DNA of 64,000 nucleotides from Prorocentrum cordatum (GCA_963575745.1 CAUYUJ010014338.1:935001-999000), one strand, 5' to 3'. Positions 53,144 through 62,480 are shown, counted from the stretch's first letter. Notes: generated from the sequence alone by a model not told the origin. Numbers and translations are program-made.

Positions 53144-53229
53144 CCGACGCCCGAAGGGCCGCTGTGAGTTTGGACGGGGCGCGCGGAATCACATGCGAGT
53201 ATAGGCGGGTCCTGAGGGAGGGCCCGCGG

Positions 53230-53380
53230 GGGCACCCTGGCGAGACGACGACGACGACGAGGACGACGAGGACAAGGGCGACCCACCCGCGACCCACCCA
53301 CGACGAGGGCGACCCACCCGCGACCCACCCATGACAAAGGCGACCCACCCGCGACCCACCCAGGACGAGGGCGACCTATT
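53230..53380 (+). repeat. Tandem repeat of GGCGACCCACCCGCGACCCA
   Basis: Repeats of CGACCCACC with GACGAGGGCGACC spacers, with higher-order spacing of about 36 bases, end directly before a spliced-leader remnant. Confidence 0.9.
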
Positions 53381-53388
53381 CCGTAATG

Positions 53389-53420
53389 CAGCCATCTAGG
53401 CCAAAGCCATTTTGGCGAAG
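53389..53420 (+). other. Tandem DinoSL remnants
   Basis: A diverged remnant (AGCCATCTAGGCCAAAG, about 13 of 17 matches) is followed immediately by a better one (AGCCATTTTGGCGAAG, with AGCCATTTTGGC exact). A first leader ending in AAG joined to a second that starts at CCATTTTGG is the arrangement expected when a retroposed gene is trans-spliced and retroposed again. A CCGTA sequence lies just upstream (53381). Confidence 0.7.
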
Positions 53421-53480
53421 GCCCTTCAGAGGGCGATTTGGAGTTGCCACCGCCCTGCAGAGAGCGAGCGTCCGCCCGTC

Positions 53481-54281
53481 ATGGCGGCGCACTTGCAGTT
53501 CGTGGAGAACGAATGGGCTTGCCCGCAGACGGTTACGCTCAGTGACGGGTCGTGGGTGGACGCGCCCTACATGCAGTGGGACCGCGCCACGGGCACGTGG
53601 AAGTGCCTTATGTGCGCTACGAATGGGAGCACGGTGGCGGCAGATCACTTGGCGGTGGTCAGACACAAGAACAGGACAGAGGGAGCTTGGAACAATTTGG
53701 CATCTTTCACGCGCGGCTGGCAGGTTCACATCGCGCAGGTTCACACGGACGACACTTACATCCACACACTTCCGCAGCAGTTGGCGCTGCCAGCGCCTCA
53801 GCTAGCGCAAGCGGCACCAGGACTTCAGCCGCCGCCCGCAGCAGCTGGCCGCGGCCAGCCAGTACCTCCAGCTGGACCTCCGCCCCCAGCAGCTGGAGCT
53901 CCAGCTGGACCTCCGCCTCCAGCAGCTGGAGCTCCAGTGCTTCAGCCGCCGCCTGCACCAGCAGGGCAGCCAGCAGCAGCAGCTGGCCAGCAAGCACCAG
54001 GACCGTCGCCCACGGAGACGCTGCTGCAGGCAATCGTCGACGGGATCGCTGGTTTGCAGGTGGGTACGAATGCCACGCACGAGGCCATCGAGGAGTCGAA
54101 CAACCTGTTGCAGACGCTCGCAGAGCGAGTGCAGTTGGTGGCGGACCGCGTCGCGGAGACCAACGAGCTGCTCGGGGCTATGGCCCAGGCAGCGCCGCGC
54201 GGGTCGCCAGCGCAGGCCGTGCGCGCGAACCGCGGTGATGCGGCGCCCTCCAAGGCGGCGCCCTACCAGCAGATGCAATGA
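53481..54281 (+). CDS. C2H2-like, Pro/Ala-rich, coiled-coil protein (266 residues)
   Basis: The ATG at 53481 is the first after the tandem leader remnants. Residues 35-85 carry WKCLMCATNGSTVAADHLAV and later HIAQVH, a C-x2-C then H...H arrangement like a single zinc finger around a tryptophan-rich fold. Residues 95-170 form a Pro/Ala/Gly linker with internal repeats (PPPPAAGAPAGPPPPAAGAP). Residues 175-245 form a helical region (NATHEAIEESNNLLQTLAER, VADRVAETNELLGAM) likely to be a coiled coil. The end is basic and disordered. It could be a nucleic-acid binding scaffold. No family recognised. Confidence 0.75.
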   Translation: MAAHLQFVENEWACPQTVTLSDGSWVDAPYMQWDRATGTWKCLMCATNGSTVAADHLAVVRHKNRTEGAWNNLASFTRGWQVHIAQVHTDDTYIHTLPQQLALPAPQLAQAAPGLQPPPAAAGRGQPVPPAGPPPPAAGAPAGPPPPAAGAPVLQPPPAPAGQPAAAAGQQAPGPSPTETLLQAIVDGIAGLQVGTNATHEAIEESNNLLQTLAERVQLVADRVAETNELLGAMAQAAPRGSPAQAVRANRGDAAPSKAAPYQQMQ

Positions 54282-54726
54282 CGCGGCGCCTGCCCCCCCG
54301 TGATGCGGCGCGCGACGCATCGGACATGTATCGCGATACATCGGTACATCGGACTCTGCATCGGACTGTGCGTCGACACATCTGAGTTTATGCACCGAGT
54401 TGGTGGTCGGACTACGTTTGCATATGGCGATACGCATCGTCGGCAGCCGATTTCAATGTTGTATAAGAGGGGGCGCAGCGGGCATTTTTCCCCGACAGCG
54501 GCTCATCTGCTCGTGCCGCACGTGACCTCGGGGTCGCCCCGCACTTGCGCGATCCGATATTGCTTTCCCCTGGCCCTGGGGGGACACTGTGTGCATTCGG
54601 AGCTCTCCCGTGGGATAACCCTCCTAGGGAGAGCGATTAGTCCTCCTGACAGGGAGGGCGAGCCTCGCTGTGAAGATTGGAGCGCATGGCGCACTGCGCT
54701 ATGCAATGCAGAAAGAAAAACATTAG
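54282..54726 (+). other. 3' flank
   Basis: GACACATC/CATCGGAC-type short repeats (54310-54390), then unique sequence without a supported gene. Confidence 0.4.
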
Positions 54727-54766
54727 CCTGGCGAAGGACCCAACCATATGCAATTGTGAACACCGC
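54727..54766 (+). repeat. Dispersed leader module, copy 3
   Basis: CCTGGCGAAGGACCCAACCA then ATGCAATTGTGAACACCGC, nearly the same as 18377 and 20721, here without the satellite. Confidence 0.85.
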
Positions 54767-54804
54767 AGTTGTGAATATCTTCTTCGGTGGCGCTCAGGCT
54801 TCTT

Positions 54805-54890
54805 CAAATGGCGAGCTTGCTCGCCAAACTGATTCAAATGGTTTACGCCGCCCAGACTTATTCACACGGCGAGCTTGCTCGCCAAGCTGA
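54805..54890 (+). repeat. Two palindromes in a 58-base direct repeat
   Basis: GGCGAGCTTGCTCGCC (a perfect 7-base inverted stem around TT) occurs at 54810 and 54868, each followed by AA[AG]CTGA. Confidence 0.85.
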
Positions 54891-54960
54891 CTCATAGTAG
54901 CTTTTGTTGACCCTCAGTGCCGTCTTTCGAGGATGTTTCAGGCGCGCGGGCATCCTTCTG

Positions 54961-55052
54961 AAACCATCTGCAATATGTGCGCGGATGGATGGCGATTCTT
55001 TTTCAAAACCATCTGCAATATGTGCGCGGATGGATGGCGATTCCTTTTCGAA
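54961..55052 (+). repeat. Tandem duplication, period 45 bases
   Basis: AAACCATCTGCAATATGTGC and GCGGATGGATGGCGATTC are repeated at 54961 and 55006. Confidence 0.92.
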
Positions 55053-55334
55053 ACCTCGATCGCCGCGTGCTTAGGCACGGCCGATGTCCAACGTGCGCCG
55101 TTGCAGTTGCCCCCTGTTCATTGCCTCTTCAGCACACGGGCGCGCGCCATTTGGATGTTGAGGCAGTATGCCATTACATGTTCACATACATAGACAAACA
55201 GATCATGCCACATTCGCCCCCCAATGCGCAGATGGGTTACATTTGGCATAAGCGCATCCCCTCCCCCATTCCTGCCGTCCCATGGGCGCATCTGTCCATA
55301 GGCATGCCCAGCCCCACCACGTCCCACCCCTCCG

Positions 55335-55356
55335 TGTGTAGCCGTTTTGGCCTGAG
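55335..55356 (+). other. DinoSL spliced-leader remnant
   Basis: GTGTAGCCGTTTTGGCCTGA resembles the leader (TAGCC and TTTTGGC kept). It lies about 95 bases before the ATG at 55448. Confidence 0.5.
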
Positions 55357-55447
55357 TTGGTTCCGTGCCCGGGTATTCCTGTGGTCTCGCGCGTTCTCGT
55401 GCATTCTAGGTCGGTCCTTATATTCCTATATATTCTACCGAGGCGCA

Positions 55448-55786
55448 ATGGCGCCGAAGCAGGCCCCGACTGTCACCCAGGTCAGCCGGCTCCGTGCGAA
55501 GGTGGCTTCTTGGAGGGCTCTTGCCCTGCAGCTGAGGAGAGAGAACAGGGCCAAGGTGCTCACTATCAAGAGGATGCGTGCCGCGTGTAACAAAGCCAGC
55601 CGCTATGCCAACCGTAGGTTGGACGAGGGCGGCGCTGGTGCTGGCGGCGTCGCCGCCGCCGCTGGCCGTGCCCCGAGGCCGCAGCCCCCGCAGATGCGCA
55701 GGCCCGCCGCTGCGGGCGCCGCTGTGCGCGTCGCCGCTCCGACAATCGTAGGTGCGCTCACCGTGGCCCCTCAGACCCCAGAGTAG
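55448..55786 (+). CDS. Small basic coiled-coil protein (112 residues)
   Basis: The ATG at 55448 gives MAPKQAPTVTQVSRLRAKVA and WRALALQLRRENRAKVLTIK, a heptad-like basic helix resembling the leucine-zipper part of bZIP proteins but without a clear basic-region NxxAAxxxR signature. A Gly/Ala/Pro-rich tail with Arg follows (APRPQPPQMRRPAAAGAA). The product could be a small nuclear or RNA-binding protein; family unknown. It stands alone between intergenic regions. Confidence 0.6.
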   Translation: MAPKQAPTVTQVSRLRAKVASWRALALQLRRENRAKVLTIKRMRAACNKASRYANRRLDEGGAGAGGVAAAAGRAPRPQPPQMRRPAAAGAAVRVAAPTIVGALTVAPQTPE

Positions 55787-56815
55787 TAGGATCATGCTAC
55801 TCCTGCTTGCGCGTGCCTTTCATCGCTTGGTTTTTTTGTTGAATTGCCTTGCAATGTCAGCACCCCGCGAGCGCGGGCGCCGAGGGCGGGAGGGGGGGGG
55901 CGGGGATGAGCAGGTGAGATGTGGAATGGGATGGGGGGAGGCCGAGGTATGATGAGGAGGCGGAGGGGCAGGGCGGGGTGACGGCGCAGGATGGGAACGC
56001 GTGTTGACGAGAAAGTTTTGTTCAATGCTCAGCCTCGGCATGCGCCTGGTGTCGCCGAAGAGTAACTGCGCTGCCGTCGGCACCACGCCGTCGGCGACGC
56101 CATCAGAGGGCTGATTCGTGAATTGCGCTGGTTTTTTACAGCGCGCGTGATGGCAGTCGTTGGGTGTTCCCGCTGGCGCGCAGCAGAATCGTTGCACCTC
56201 CTCTGCCTCGTGCGCCGCCCTACCCTACCTGCTGCGCAGGCGGTCACCGTTCCGAAAGCACCCCCACGATTGGGGGCGGTGCGCTGGGCGAGGGTGGCCA
56301 GGGCGATGAGGATGAGGATTGGCAGGGTTGGCAATGAGGTGGAGGAGGTCGAGGAGGAGCAGGAGAGGTTCCTGATAGGGAGGACAAGAGGTGTAGAGAG
56401 AAGGGGGCAGAGAAGGCAGGATGGCGATGATGCCGACGCGGGCCAGGGCGCTGGCGAGGATGAGGGCGCAGAGGAGGGGCATCAGTAGCAGGAACTGGGC
56501 GGCGAGGACACTGGCGGGGGCGACGGGGGCAAGGGAGGACAGGGGCGCGTGCGACGAGGATGAGGAGGGCGACGATGAGGAGGACAATGATGATTGGAGC
56601 AATGAGGGGGTCGAGGAGTAGGCTGGGAAACATGAGGACGTGGGTTGTGAGGACGAGCAGGGGCGTGCGCGCGTGCGTGCGTTGCGGGTGGTGTCGCGGT
56701 GGAGAAGGAGCAGCGGGGGGGAGGAGGGCGAGGATGTGGATTGGGATGGTGATGGGAGGTGGGCGAGGATGAGGGGCAGCATCATGAGGGCTGGACTGGA
56801 CTGGGGCTCTGTAAA
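55787..56815. other. Intergenic sequence, purine-rich on the plus strand
   Basis: GGGCGATGAGG and GAGGAGG text from 56280 to 56790 gives long frames on both strands, none convincing. Confidence 0.45.
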
Positions 56816-56819
56816 TTCT

Positions 56820-56940
56820 GAACGCCTCGCGTATCCCCACCAGCTCACCCAGGGCATCCAGGGAAGATGTATTGGCAAGATGTCTTCATCAGGAAAGTGT
56901 AGCAGCATGCACTGCAGCAGCCTGCGTAACCTCATACGCC
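56820..56940 (+). repeat. Dispersed 3'-end repeat, copy 2
   Basis: CCTCGCGTATCCCCACCAG, CCAGGGAAGATGTATTGGC and GTAGCAGCATGC are in the same order as at 30057. The perfect hairpin of copy 1 is replaced here by other sequence. Confidence 0.8.
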
Positions 56941-57029
56941 CAGGAGTATCCCCGCGAGCGGGGGAAGGCAACAGCGCCACAAGATGGCTTAACGGAGGGC
57001 GCCCTAGATTTTTAAGGAGCCCCAAGGCC

Positions 57030-57315
57030 CCTCACCCCCAATAGGGCTTCATAGGGCTCCCAATGAGGCCCCCAGGGAAGCCCCAGGACCACCACCTGGG
57101 ACATCTTGGCGCCACCTAGAAGCCAGAGCCCATCGCAAGCGAAAGGGTGAGAAGGTCAGCCAAACCAAACTACGCTAGGTATTTAAAAGTACTGGTCATT
57201 GTGGGGGCTTCCATGGGATGATCCGCAGCCGCTCGAATCCGCCTTGTAGCTGTCTTGAGTCCCGAGGGCTCTTTGGAACGTGTTGGGCGCCATCTTGAAC
57301 CATGAGGGCTCTTGG
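57030..57315. repeat. CTTGGGG-type dispersed repeat, mixed orientation
   Basis: GGCTCCCAATGAGGCCCCCA (minus orientation) to about 57080, then GGGCGCCATCTTGAACCATG and GAGGGCTCTTGGGG. Confidence 0.6.
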
Positions 57316-57394
57316 GGTGCATGTTGGAGGCAATGTCAACCCCCTTGCGGCCCTGCTTGGGCCATCCGAGACCATTTCGGCGCGAGTTTCGGGC

Positions 57395-57510
57395 GATCGG
57401 GCGCTTCCGACGCCTCGCTTGAACAAAAAAAACGCCGCCTTCACAGACCCAGGGGGGGGGGGGGGGGGGGTCGGGGGAACCGCGCCCCCCTTCCCGAAGG
57501 GGAAGAATGA
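57395..57510 (+). repeat. GTAAACCCC-family module, diverged copy
   Basis: GCGCTTCCGACGCCTCGC, a G-run of about 18 bases, then CCCCCCTTCCCGAAGGGGAA, in the same order as at 37200-37300 and 52902. Confidence 0.6.
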
Positions 57511-57890
57511 GGTTCGTGTTATCATTCCGAGCTCAGTCCGCTCCCGCCCGAAAGGCTGGCGCGGTTCGGCCTCCTCCAACATTCCCGCCGATGTCGTATC
57601 CATCCCCGCCCGTGCCTCCCCCCGCAACATGCCCCTCTAGTATTTCATTCCTCAACCCCCTCCTCTCCTGAACCCCTTGCCACCCTCTGCTCGAGCGACT
57701 CCAGCGCATCCGTCCAATACCTTCTACCACAGTCGCCCCTTCCCGCTTCATCACTAGTATCCTTCTCGCCCTCCTCCTCTGTCCTACTCCCCCCTATCTC
57801 CGCCCCCGCCCAGCGCCCCCACCCTTAGTCCTTATTCCTCCCTCCTCGCCCCGACGACGCGGGGCATTGCCGACGTGGTCTTGCCACACC
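57511..57890. other. C/T-rich upstream region
   Basis: No supported gene. C/T-rich on the plus strand from about 57640 to 57850. Confidence 0.45.
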
Positions 57891-57891
57891 A

Positions 57892-57908
57892 GAGCCCAAT
57901 GGCTCGAG
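57892..57908 (+). other. Weak possible DinoSL remnant
   Basis: GAGCCCAATGGCTCGAG keeps AGCC and TGGCTC in order and lies 65 bases before the ATG at 57973. Could be chance. Confidence 0.3.
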
Positions 57909-57972
57909 CGGCAGTGCACCGCCGCGCCCATTCTGGCCTCCATTGGGCTCGCCAGCGCAGGTTGCGGCTGCC

Positions 57973-58230
57973 ATGTCCAAGCGCGAGCCGTCAGCAGGAC
58001 CTGCAGGCGCGGGCGCTGCCGCCAATGCCGATGCGCCTGCACCTTCCGCGAAGCGGCCGAGGAGGAGCCGTTTGGCCGCACGAGTCAAGTTGGCAGAGGA
58101 CGTCCCCGCACAGTTGCGCCCCGACGCTGAGATCATCGATTACGAGTTCGAGGAGACGCTGGCCGTCCGCAAGGAGAGGAGCCGCTCGGTGCCCATCTGC
58201 TGCGCGATGTGCGACCAGAACAACAAGGAG
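57973..58230 (+). CDS. Exon 1 of a large spliced gene
   Basis: The ATG at 57973 gives 86 residues: a disordered Ala/Pro start, a nuclear-localisation-like KRPRRSR (about 29-35), VKLAEDVPAQLRPDAEIIDY, and a Cys cluster SVPICCAMCDQNNKE. The coding pattern ends at AAGGAG, followed by GACACG and a CG-rich repetitive stretch. Joining at 58230 to exon 2 at 58723 keeps the phase (NNKE|DKAVEFHRLS). Confidence 0.65.
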
Positions 58231-58722
58231 GACACGTGGGGGCGGGGCGGCGACGGACGGCGACAACGGCGAACGACGACGATCGATGACGGAGGACGGC
58301 GACGACGGACAGTGGCGCCGTCGACGACGGGCGACTGAGGGCGGCAACGACAGACGACGTCGCCGTCGACGACGGCGGCGCTGATGACGACGACGACGAA
58401 CGGCGACGGACGACGGCCGACGACCATGACAGTCGGACAATGACGCCGCCGCCGTCGGCGACGACGACGGCCGCGACGACGATGCCGACGGTGGTCGAAA
58501 ACTACGACGATGATGACGACGGCGGTGGCGATGACTACGGATGCGGCGGCGACAATGGTGGCGACGACGGCGGCGACGTCGACAACGCCCTCGACGCGTG
58601 ACGTCGCCATCGGCGACGTGGTCGGCGTCGTTGACGTCGACGGCGACGACGACGAGTACTGACGGCGACGGCGTACTAGTTACTAGTCACTTCATCGGTG
58701 TCCTCGCCACCCAGCCCCCCAG
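58231..58722 (+). other. Intron (492 bases) with ACG/GAC-rich interior
   Basis: The left junction reads AAGGAG|GACACG and the right CCCCAG|GACAAAG, so AGGAC is repeated at both ends; the intron would start with GA, not GT. Non-canonical starts and repeated AGG-type junctions are known in dinoflagellates. The interior is degenerate GACGACGGC triplets. An alternative GT start (58236) would break the phase. Confidence 0.55.
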
Positions 58723-60828
58723 GACAAAGCAGTGGAGTTCCACAGGCTCAGCGTGCCCGAAGACCAGGGCGCCATCAATGGCATTGAGAACGTTGACGAC
58801 ATCTGGGCCTGCGACGACTCCAAGGACTGGCGCAGGGCCCACCTTCCGCTTCGCACGACCCTGAGCCTGATCATCGAGAAGAAGGGGTGCGAGGAGTTCG
58901 CCTTGCAGATCGACCATGGCATGCAGGCCACGGCCGAGCAGTCGGCGGGTCCTCCTTTCACGGTTTCGGAGGTTTCCGAGAAAGGCTGGCGCATTGAAGA
59001 GTTGTACGATTTGATGTCCTGGAGCGAGGTGCTGCATGTTATTGGGGAGACGCCGAAGCAGCTCGAGATCAACGGCATCGCCAGGAGGCTGCACGACCAG
59101 AAGGCGGAGGTGCTCTACCCAGTGCCGCCGACGGACAGGCCCCCTCTCCAGCTGCGCGTGTTCAGCCAGGGGAGCGCTCAGTCGCAGGCCCAGCGGATTC
59201 CGACGAATGCCCCGCACGTGTATAGGAACCAGCCCGAGGACATCCTAGACCACGTCGTGAAGAAGATGTTTGCGCAGCAGGGCATCGACAAATGCAGCTA
59301 CTCGCAGCCGACCATCGACGAGCTGAAGGCGCAGGCGGTCAAGATGATCAAAGAGGAGGCCGAGAAGAAGGCGGCGAAGGTGGTTGGCGCTGCAGCAGCT
59401 GGCTTGAGGAGGACGTCCACATTCTTGCTGGGGGAGAGTTGCACTGAGGGCGCTGGCACCACGGCCGCTGAGGGCACTCCTGAACCTGGCGATCGGAGGT
59501 CGGCGATCGAGGATGGGCCAGCAATGGAGGCCCCTTCGACTGGAGCTGGAGCGTCCTCCAGCTCGGCTGTCATATTTTGCGATGCGACGCCTTGCAAGGG
59601 CTCCGAACCACCGCTCCCCCAGCCGAGCCCTACGCGGGAGGCCTGCACAGACGAGGTGAGCATATTCCACAGCCGACCGACGCCTAGGAAAATCCAACAG
59701 CATGAGGTGGAGAGCCCGCTCGGGACGGCGCTTCACTGGATCCAGAGGAGCCCATTGCGGCATGCCCTGCTCGGCGAGGAGATGAAACGGGAGCTGAACC
59801 AGCTCGGCATCATCAAGAGGAAGGTTTGCGGAGCAGAGGCTAGCAACATCAGCAAGCACGAGGAGCATCTCAAGCTTGCCATTGAGCTGTGGAAGGTCAA
59901 TTGCACCCAGCAGAAGCTCACGAGGGCGAGGCGTGACCTGGTGGTGGCCACGCTCGATGGCGCTGGGGTCAGCTGGCCGCCCGAGACGCAGGTCGACCTC
60001 TTGTCGTGGGAGTTGAAGGGCAACGTGATGAAGATCGATGAAATTATCAAGGCCGGCGCAACGTCCGATTGCAGTGGCACGCTCTCCGATGGGATTGGGC
60101 TTTACTTGCCCTGGCGTACGGGCGCTGACACGATCAAGTTCGATGCTCAGCGGCCGACGCTCGGCAAGTGCTGCATCTCAGATCCTATACGGGCCGATCT
60201 CTTCATCAACTTCGCCATCACGGACAGGCTCGTGGCGTGGGCTGAGAAAGGTCAGGCATATCAGAGGGTCGTCTTGGATTACATTCGCATCTCCAAGGCG
60301 CTGCTGGTCATTCCAGAGGAGGATGCAGACCTCGGCCGCTCCTCGGCCATGGCCTTGTCCATGGTCCTCAAAGTTTTCGACGTGGTGGAAGCCGTGGCGG
60401 CCAACGCGGACACGGTCAGCGCGGCAACGGACATGGACGTGTTCGCAGATATGGAGGAGGTCTTGGCGGCGTCGCATCTGACAGACAGGGAGAGCGTGTT
60501 CGGCATTGTCGGGCAGGCGCTTTCGAAAGCAGAGCCCTGGGCCTCCAAGTTCTCTTTGGGACTTAAGCGCGCGAAGGTTCTCAAGCATTACGCCCCAGGC
60601 ATCTCGGAGAAGATCGGTAAGACCACTTCTCTGGATATCACGCCCTCGATGGAGTTCTGCAGCAAGGTTGATGATATTATGCCAGAAGTTCCTTACTTCA
60701 CGAAGTTAGCGGGCCCTCAGGCCACGGAGTGTTTCGAAGCTGCGCTCTGCCATAAGATCAACTCCAGCGCTGAGGCATTACTTGAACTGGTTCAGAAGGA
60801 GCCGATCGAGTCCAAGTCTGAGGGGTGA
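58723..60828 (+). CDS. Exon 2 of the large spliced gene, up to an in-frame TGA
   Basis: The frame runs 701 codons from the acceptor. Globular alpha/beta sequence (VEFHRLSVPEDQGAINGIEN, LTFRTTLSL-like strands near residue 35) is followed by a helical Lys/Glu/Ala stretch (IDELKAQAVKMIKEEAEKKA) and a disordered Ser/Pro/Ala region (about 235-320). A long mostly helical domain follows (HWIQRSPLRHALLGEEMKRE to CHKINSSAEALLELVQKEPI). No known family recognised. A TGA at 60826 ends the frame, but the same frame continues as clear protein afterwards. GC-rich codon use like other native genes here, unlike the LINE. Confidence 0.8.
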   Translation, partial: DKAVEFHRLSVPEDQGAINGIENVDDIWACDDSKDWRRAHLPLRTTLSLIIEKKGCEEFALQIDHGMQATAEQSAGPPFTVSEVSEKGWRIEELYDLMSWSEVLHVIGETPKQLEINGIARRLHDQKAEVLYPVPPTDRPPLQLRVFSQGSAQSQAQRIPTNAPHVYRNQPEDILDHVVKKMFAQQGIDKCSYSQPTIDELKAQAVKMIKEEAEKKAAKVVGAAAAGLRRTSTFLLGESCTEGAGTTAAEGTPEPGDRRSAIEDGPAMEAPSTGAGASSSSAVIFCDATPCKGSEPPLPQPSPTREACTDEVSIFHSRPTPRKIQQHEVESPLGTALHWIQRSPLRHALLGEEMKRELNQLGIIKRKVCGAEASNISKHEEHLKLAIELWKVNCTQQKLTRARRDLVVATLDGAGVSWPPETQVDLLSWELKGNVMKIDEIIKAGATSDCSGTLSDGIGLYLPWRTGADTIKFDAQRPTLGKCCISDPIRADLFINFAITDRLVAWAEKGQAYQRVVLDYIRISKALLVIPEEDADLGRSSAMALSMVLKVFDVVEAVAANADTVSAATDMDVFADMEEVLAASHLTDRESVFGIVGQALSKAEPWASKFSLGLKRAKVLKHYAPGISEKIGKTTSLDITPSMEFCSKVDDIMPEVPYFTKLAGPQATECFEAALCHKINSSAEALLELVQKEPIESKSEG

Positions 60829-61623
60829 TTGGAAGAGCAGGCGGGCTTGGTGGATGCGTACCTGAAGGTCGTGCGGGGCGCTACGGAGGCGATGTCCATG
60901 AAGGACGAGTTCCGACGGCTCTCCCAGCGCATCTCGGCTGAGAAGGCGAGGCTATCTTCAGTCACGACCGAGGCTTCACACATTATATCTTTACAGAGCG
61001 TGGCTGCCGACTGGAAGCAGATCGACTCCGAGATTGGTTCGATTGAGGCTGCATCGGCGCTGCGCCTTGCGCCTGAGAGCAGGGTCCCCAGCGCGGCCAA
61101 GGATGCTTTCGCCAACGTCTTGAAGACCATGGGCGGCCCCGAAGCATTAGACTCCGAAGCGGACAAGGCCAAGGTCGCCAAGGTGCTGGCAGCCCTCGAG
61201 AAGCTCGTGGCCAAAGAGGACAAAGCTGCCGTCGACAACGCATCCAAGACCTGGCAGATGGCTCGGGAGTGCGACGACAGCGCTAAGATCATCACTTGCA
61301 AGATGGGCAAACTAGACAAGGTGTCCCAGGGAGAGGTGTCTACTGCCATCGCGACGTGCTCGCGACACCTCCTGGAGTTCCGTAAGTTGGCCGCTGTTTC
61401 GGGCTGGACCTCTGAGAGCCCAGAGCCGTATTGGAAGCGTTTGGTTACTTACTTCGATCACATCGAGGACCAGGTCCTCTCTTGGAGGGGCTCATGCGTT
61501 GAGAAGCGGGCGGGGTCCTTGGCGAAGCTCACCATCCAGGTCAAGACCGACATCTCCGAGAACGCCGCCATTTCCAAGTTCATGGAGTGGCTCAAGGACG
61601 CGCCCACCGCGGCGCAAGTCAGG
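60829..61623 (+). CDS. Continuation of the large gene after the TGA
   Basis: Directly after the TGA the same frame reads LEEQAGLVDAYLKVVRGATE and 265 codons in all. It is strongly helical (KDEFRRLSQRISAEKARLSS; DKAKVAKVLAALEKLVAKED; PYWKRLVTYFDHIEDQVLSW), with no ATG until 60898. It looks like the C-terminal domain of the preceding frame rather than a separate gene. The coding pattern ends at a 13-base C-run (61624-61636). Confidence 0.7.
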
Positions 61624-61637
61624 CCCCCCCCCCCCCG

Positions 61638-61722
61638 TGCGAGAACCTCATCACCCTGAAGTCGGACACGTGGGATGGCATGATCCAGCAGCTGGTCACG
61701 GACCCCCGCTTGACATTTGGTG
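61638..61722 (+). CDS. Further coding segment after the C-run
   Basis: In another phase the sequence reads CENLITLKSDTWDGMIQQLV and TDPRLTF, joined to the previous segment if the C-run length is off. A donor-like TTTG|GTGGG lies at about 61720, after which C/T-rich intron-like sequence begins. The final exon was not found in the window. Confidence 0.5.
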
Positions 61723-62000
61723 GGTTGACTGCTCCTCCTTCTCCCCCTCGCCCTCCCACCCCAATCCCTCCTCCCCGCCCTCTCTCGCTCTCTCTCTATC
61801 TCTCTCTCTCTCTCGTTCTCCCTCCGTCAATCCCTGCACCTGCGTTGCCACCCCATGTATTTCCCGTCTTCCTGCTCTGCCCTCCACCCGCACCTCTTGT
61901 CGCACTATCCCCATCCGCCCATCGCCACGCCCTATATCGGCACTGCTCATGTGACATGTGTTGGGGTTTAGTATGTCCATCTGGGCGGCCACGATCCGAA
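61723..62000 (+). other. Intron-like C/T-rich sequence with CT run
   Basis: C/T-rich 61730-61930 with a CT dinucleotide stretch (61778-61818). No coding pattern. Confidence 0.5.
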
Positions 62001-62250
62001 GCTAGCTAGTCCAATGCAGCCCGCTGGGGGGTGGGGAAACGTTCCCTGGCGTGAGCCTGCGCGCCACGAAACGTGCATGGAGCGACGGTCCCGTGCCCAG
62101 CGTAGCCGAGCGAACGCGAGACCGCGCGCGTTGGATATCACACGGTTCGTTTTCAATGCAGCCCGATGTTTGACGACTCGCGTACCTTCGCCAGCCCATC
62201 CAAAACCGACGCCCAAGCGAATTGAAACGTCCAAGGAAGCGTTGGATCAA
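62001..62250. other. Intergenic or intronic sequence
   Basis: No supported gene. Confidence 0.35.
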
Positions 62251-62480
62251 GGAGGGGGGGGGGGGGGGGGGGGGGTGGGGGGGGGGGGGGAGGGGGGTGC
62301 AGCCGTTATCGTTCGAGGGTGCGAGGAGGAGGAGAAGAATGAGGATGAGGACGAGGCGGGGTGGGGGGGGGAAGGGGGAGGGGGGGGAAGTGACGCGCCA
62401 TAACGGGCGGATGAGGAGGAGGGGGAGGTGAGGAGGACAAGGGGGGTTACGACGGGGGAGGAGGAAGAGGGGGAATCGGG
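62250..62480 (+). repeat. G-rich and GGA-rich tract
   Basis: A G-run with single T and A interruptions (62252-62297), then GGAGGAG/GATGAGG text. Confidence 0.85.

Noticed and set aside
56225-57025. Minus-strand 266-residue Leu/Ser/Pro-rich frame
   Set aside because: It is the complement of a GGA/GATGAGG purine-rich tract; composition is repeat-driven.
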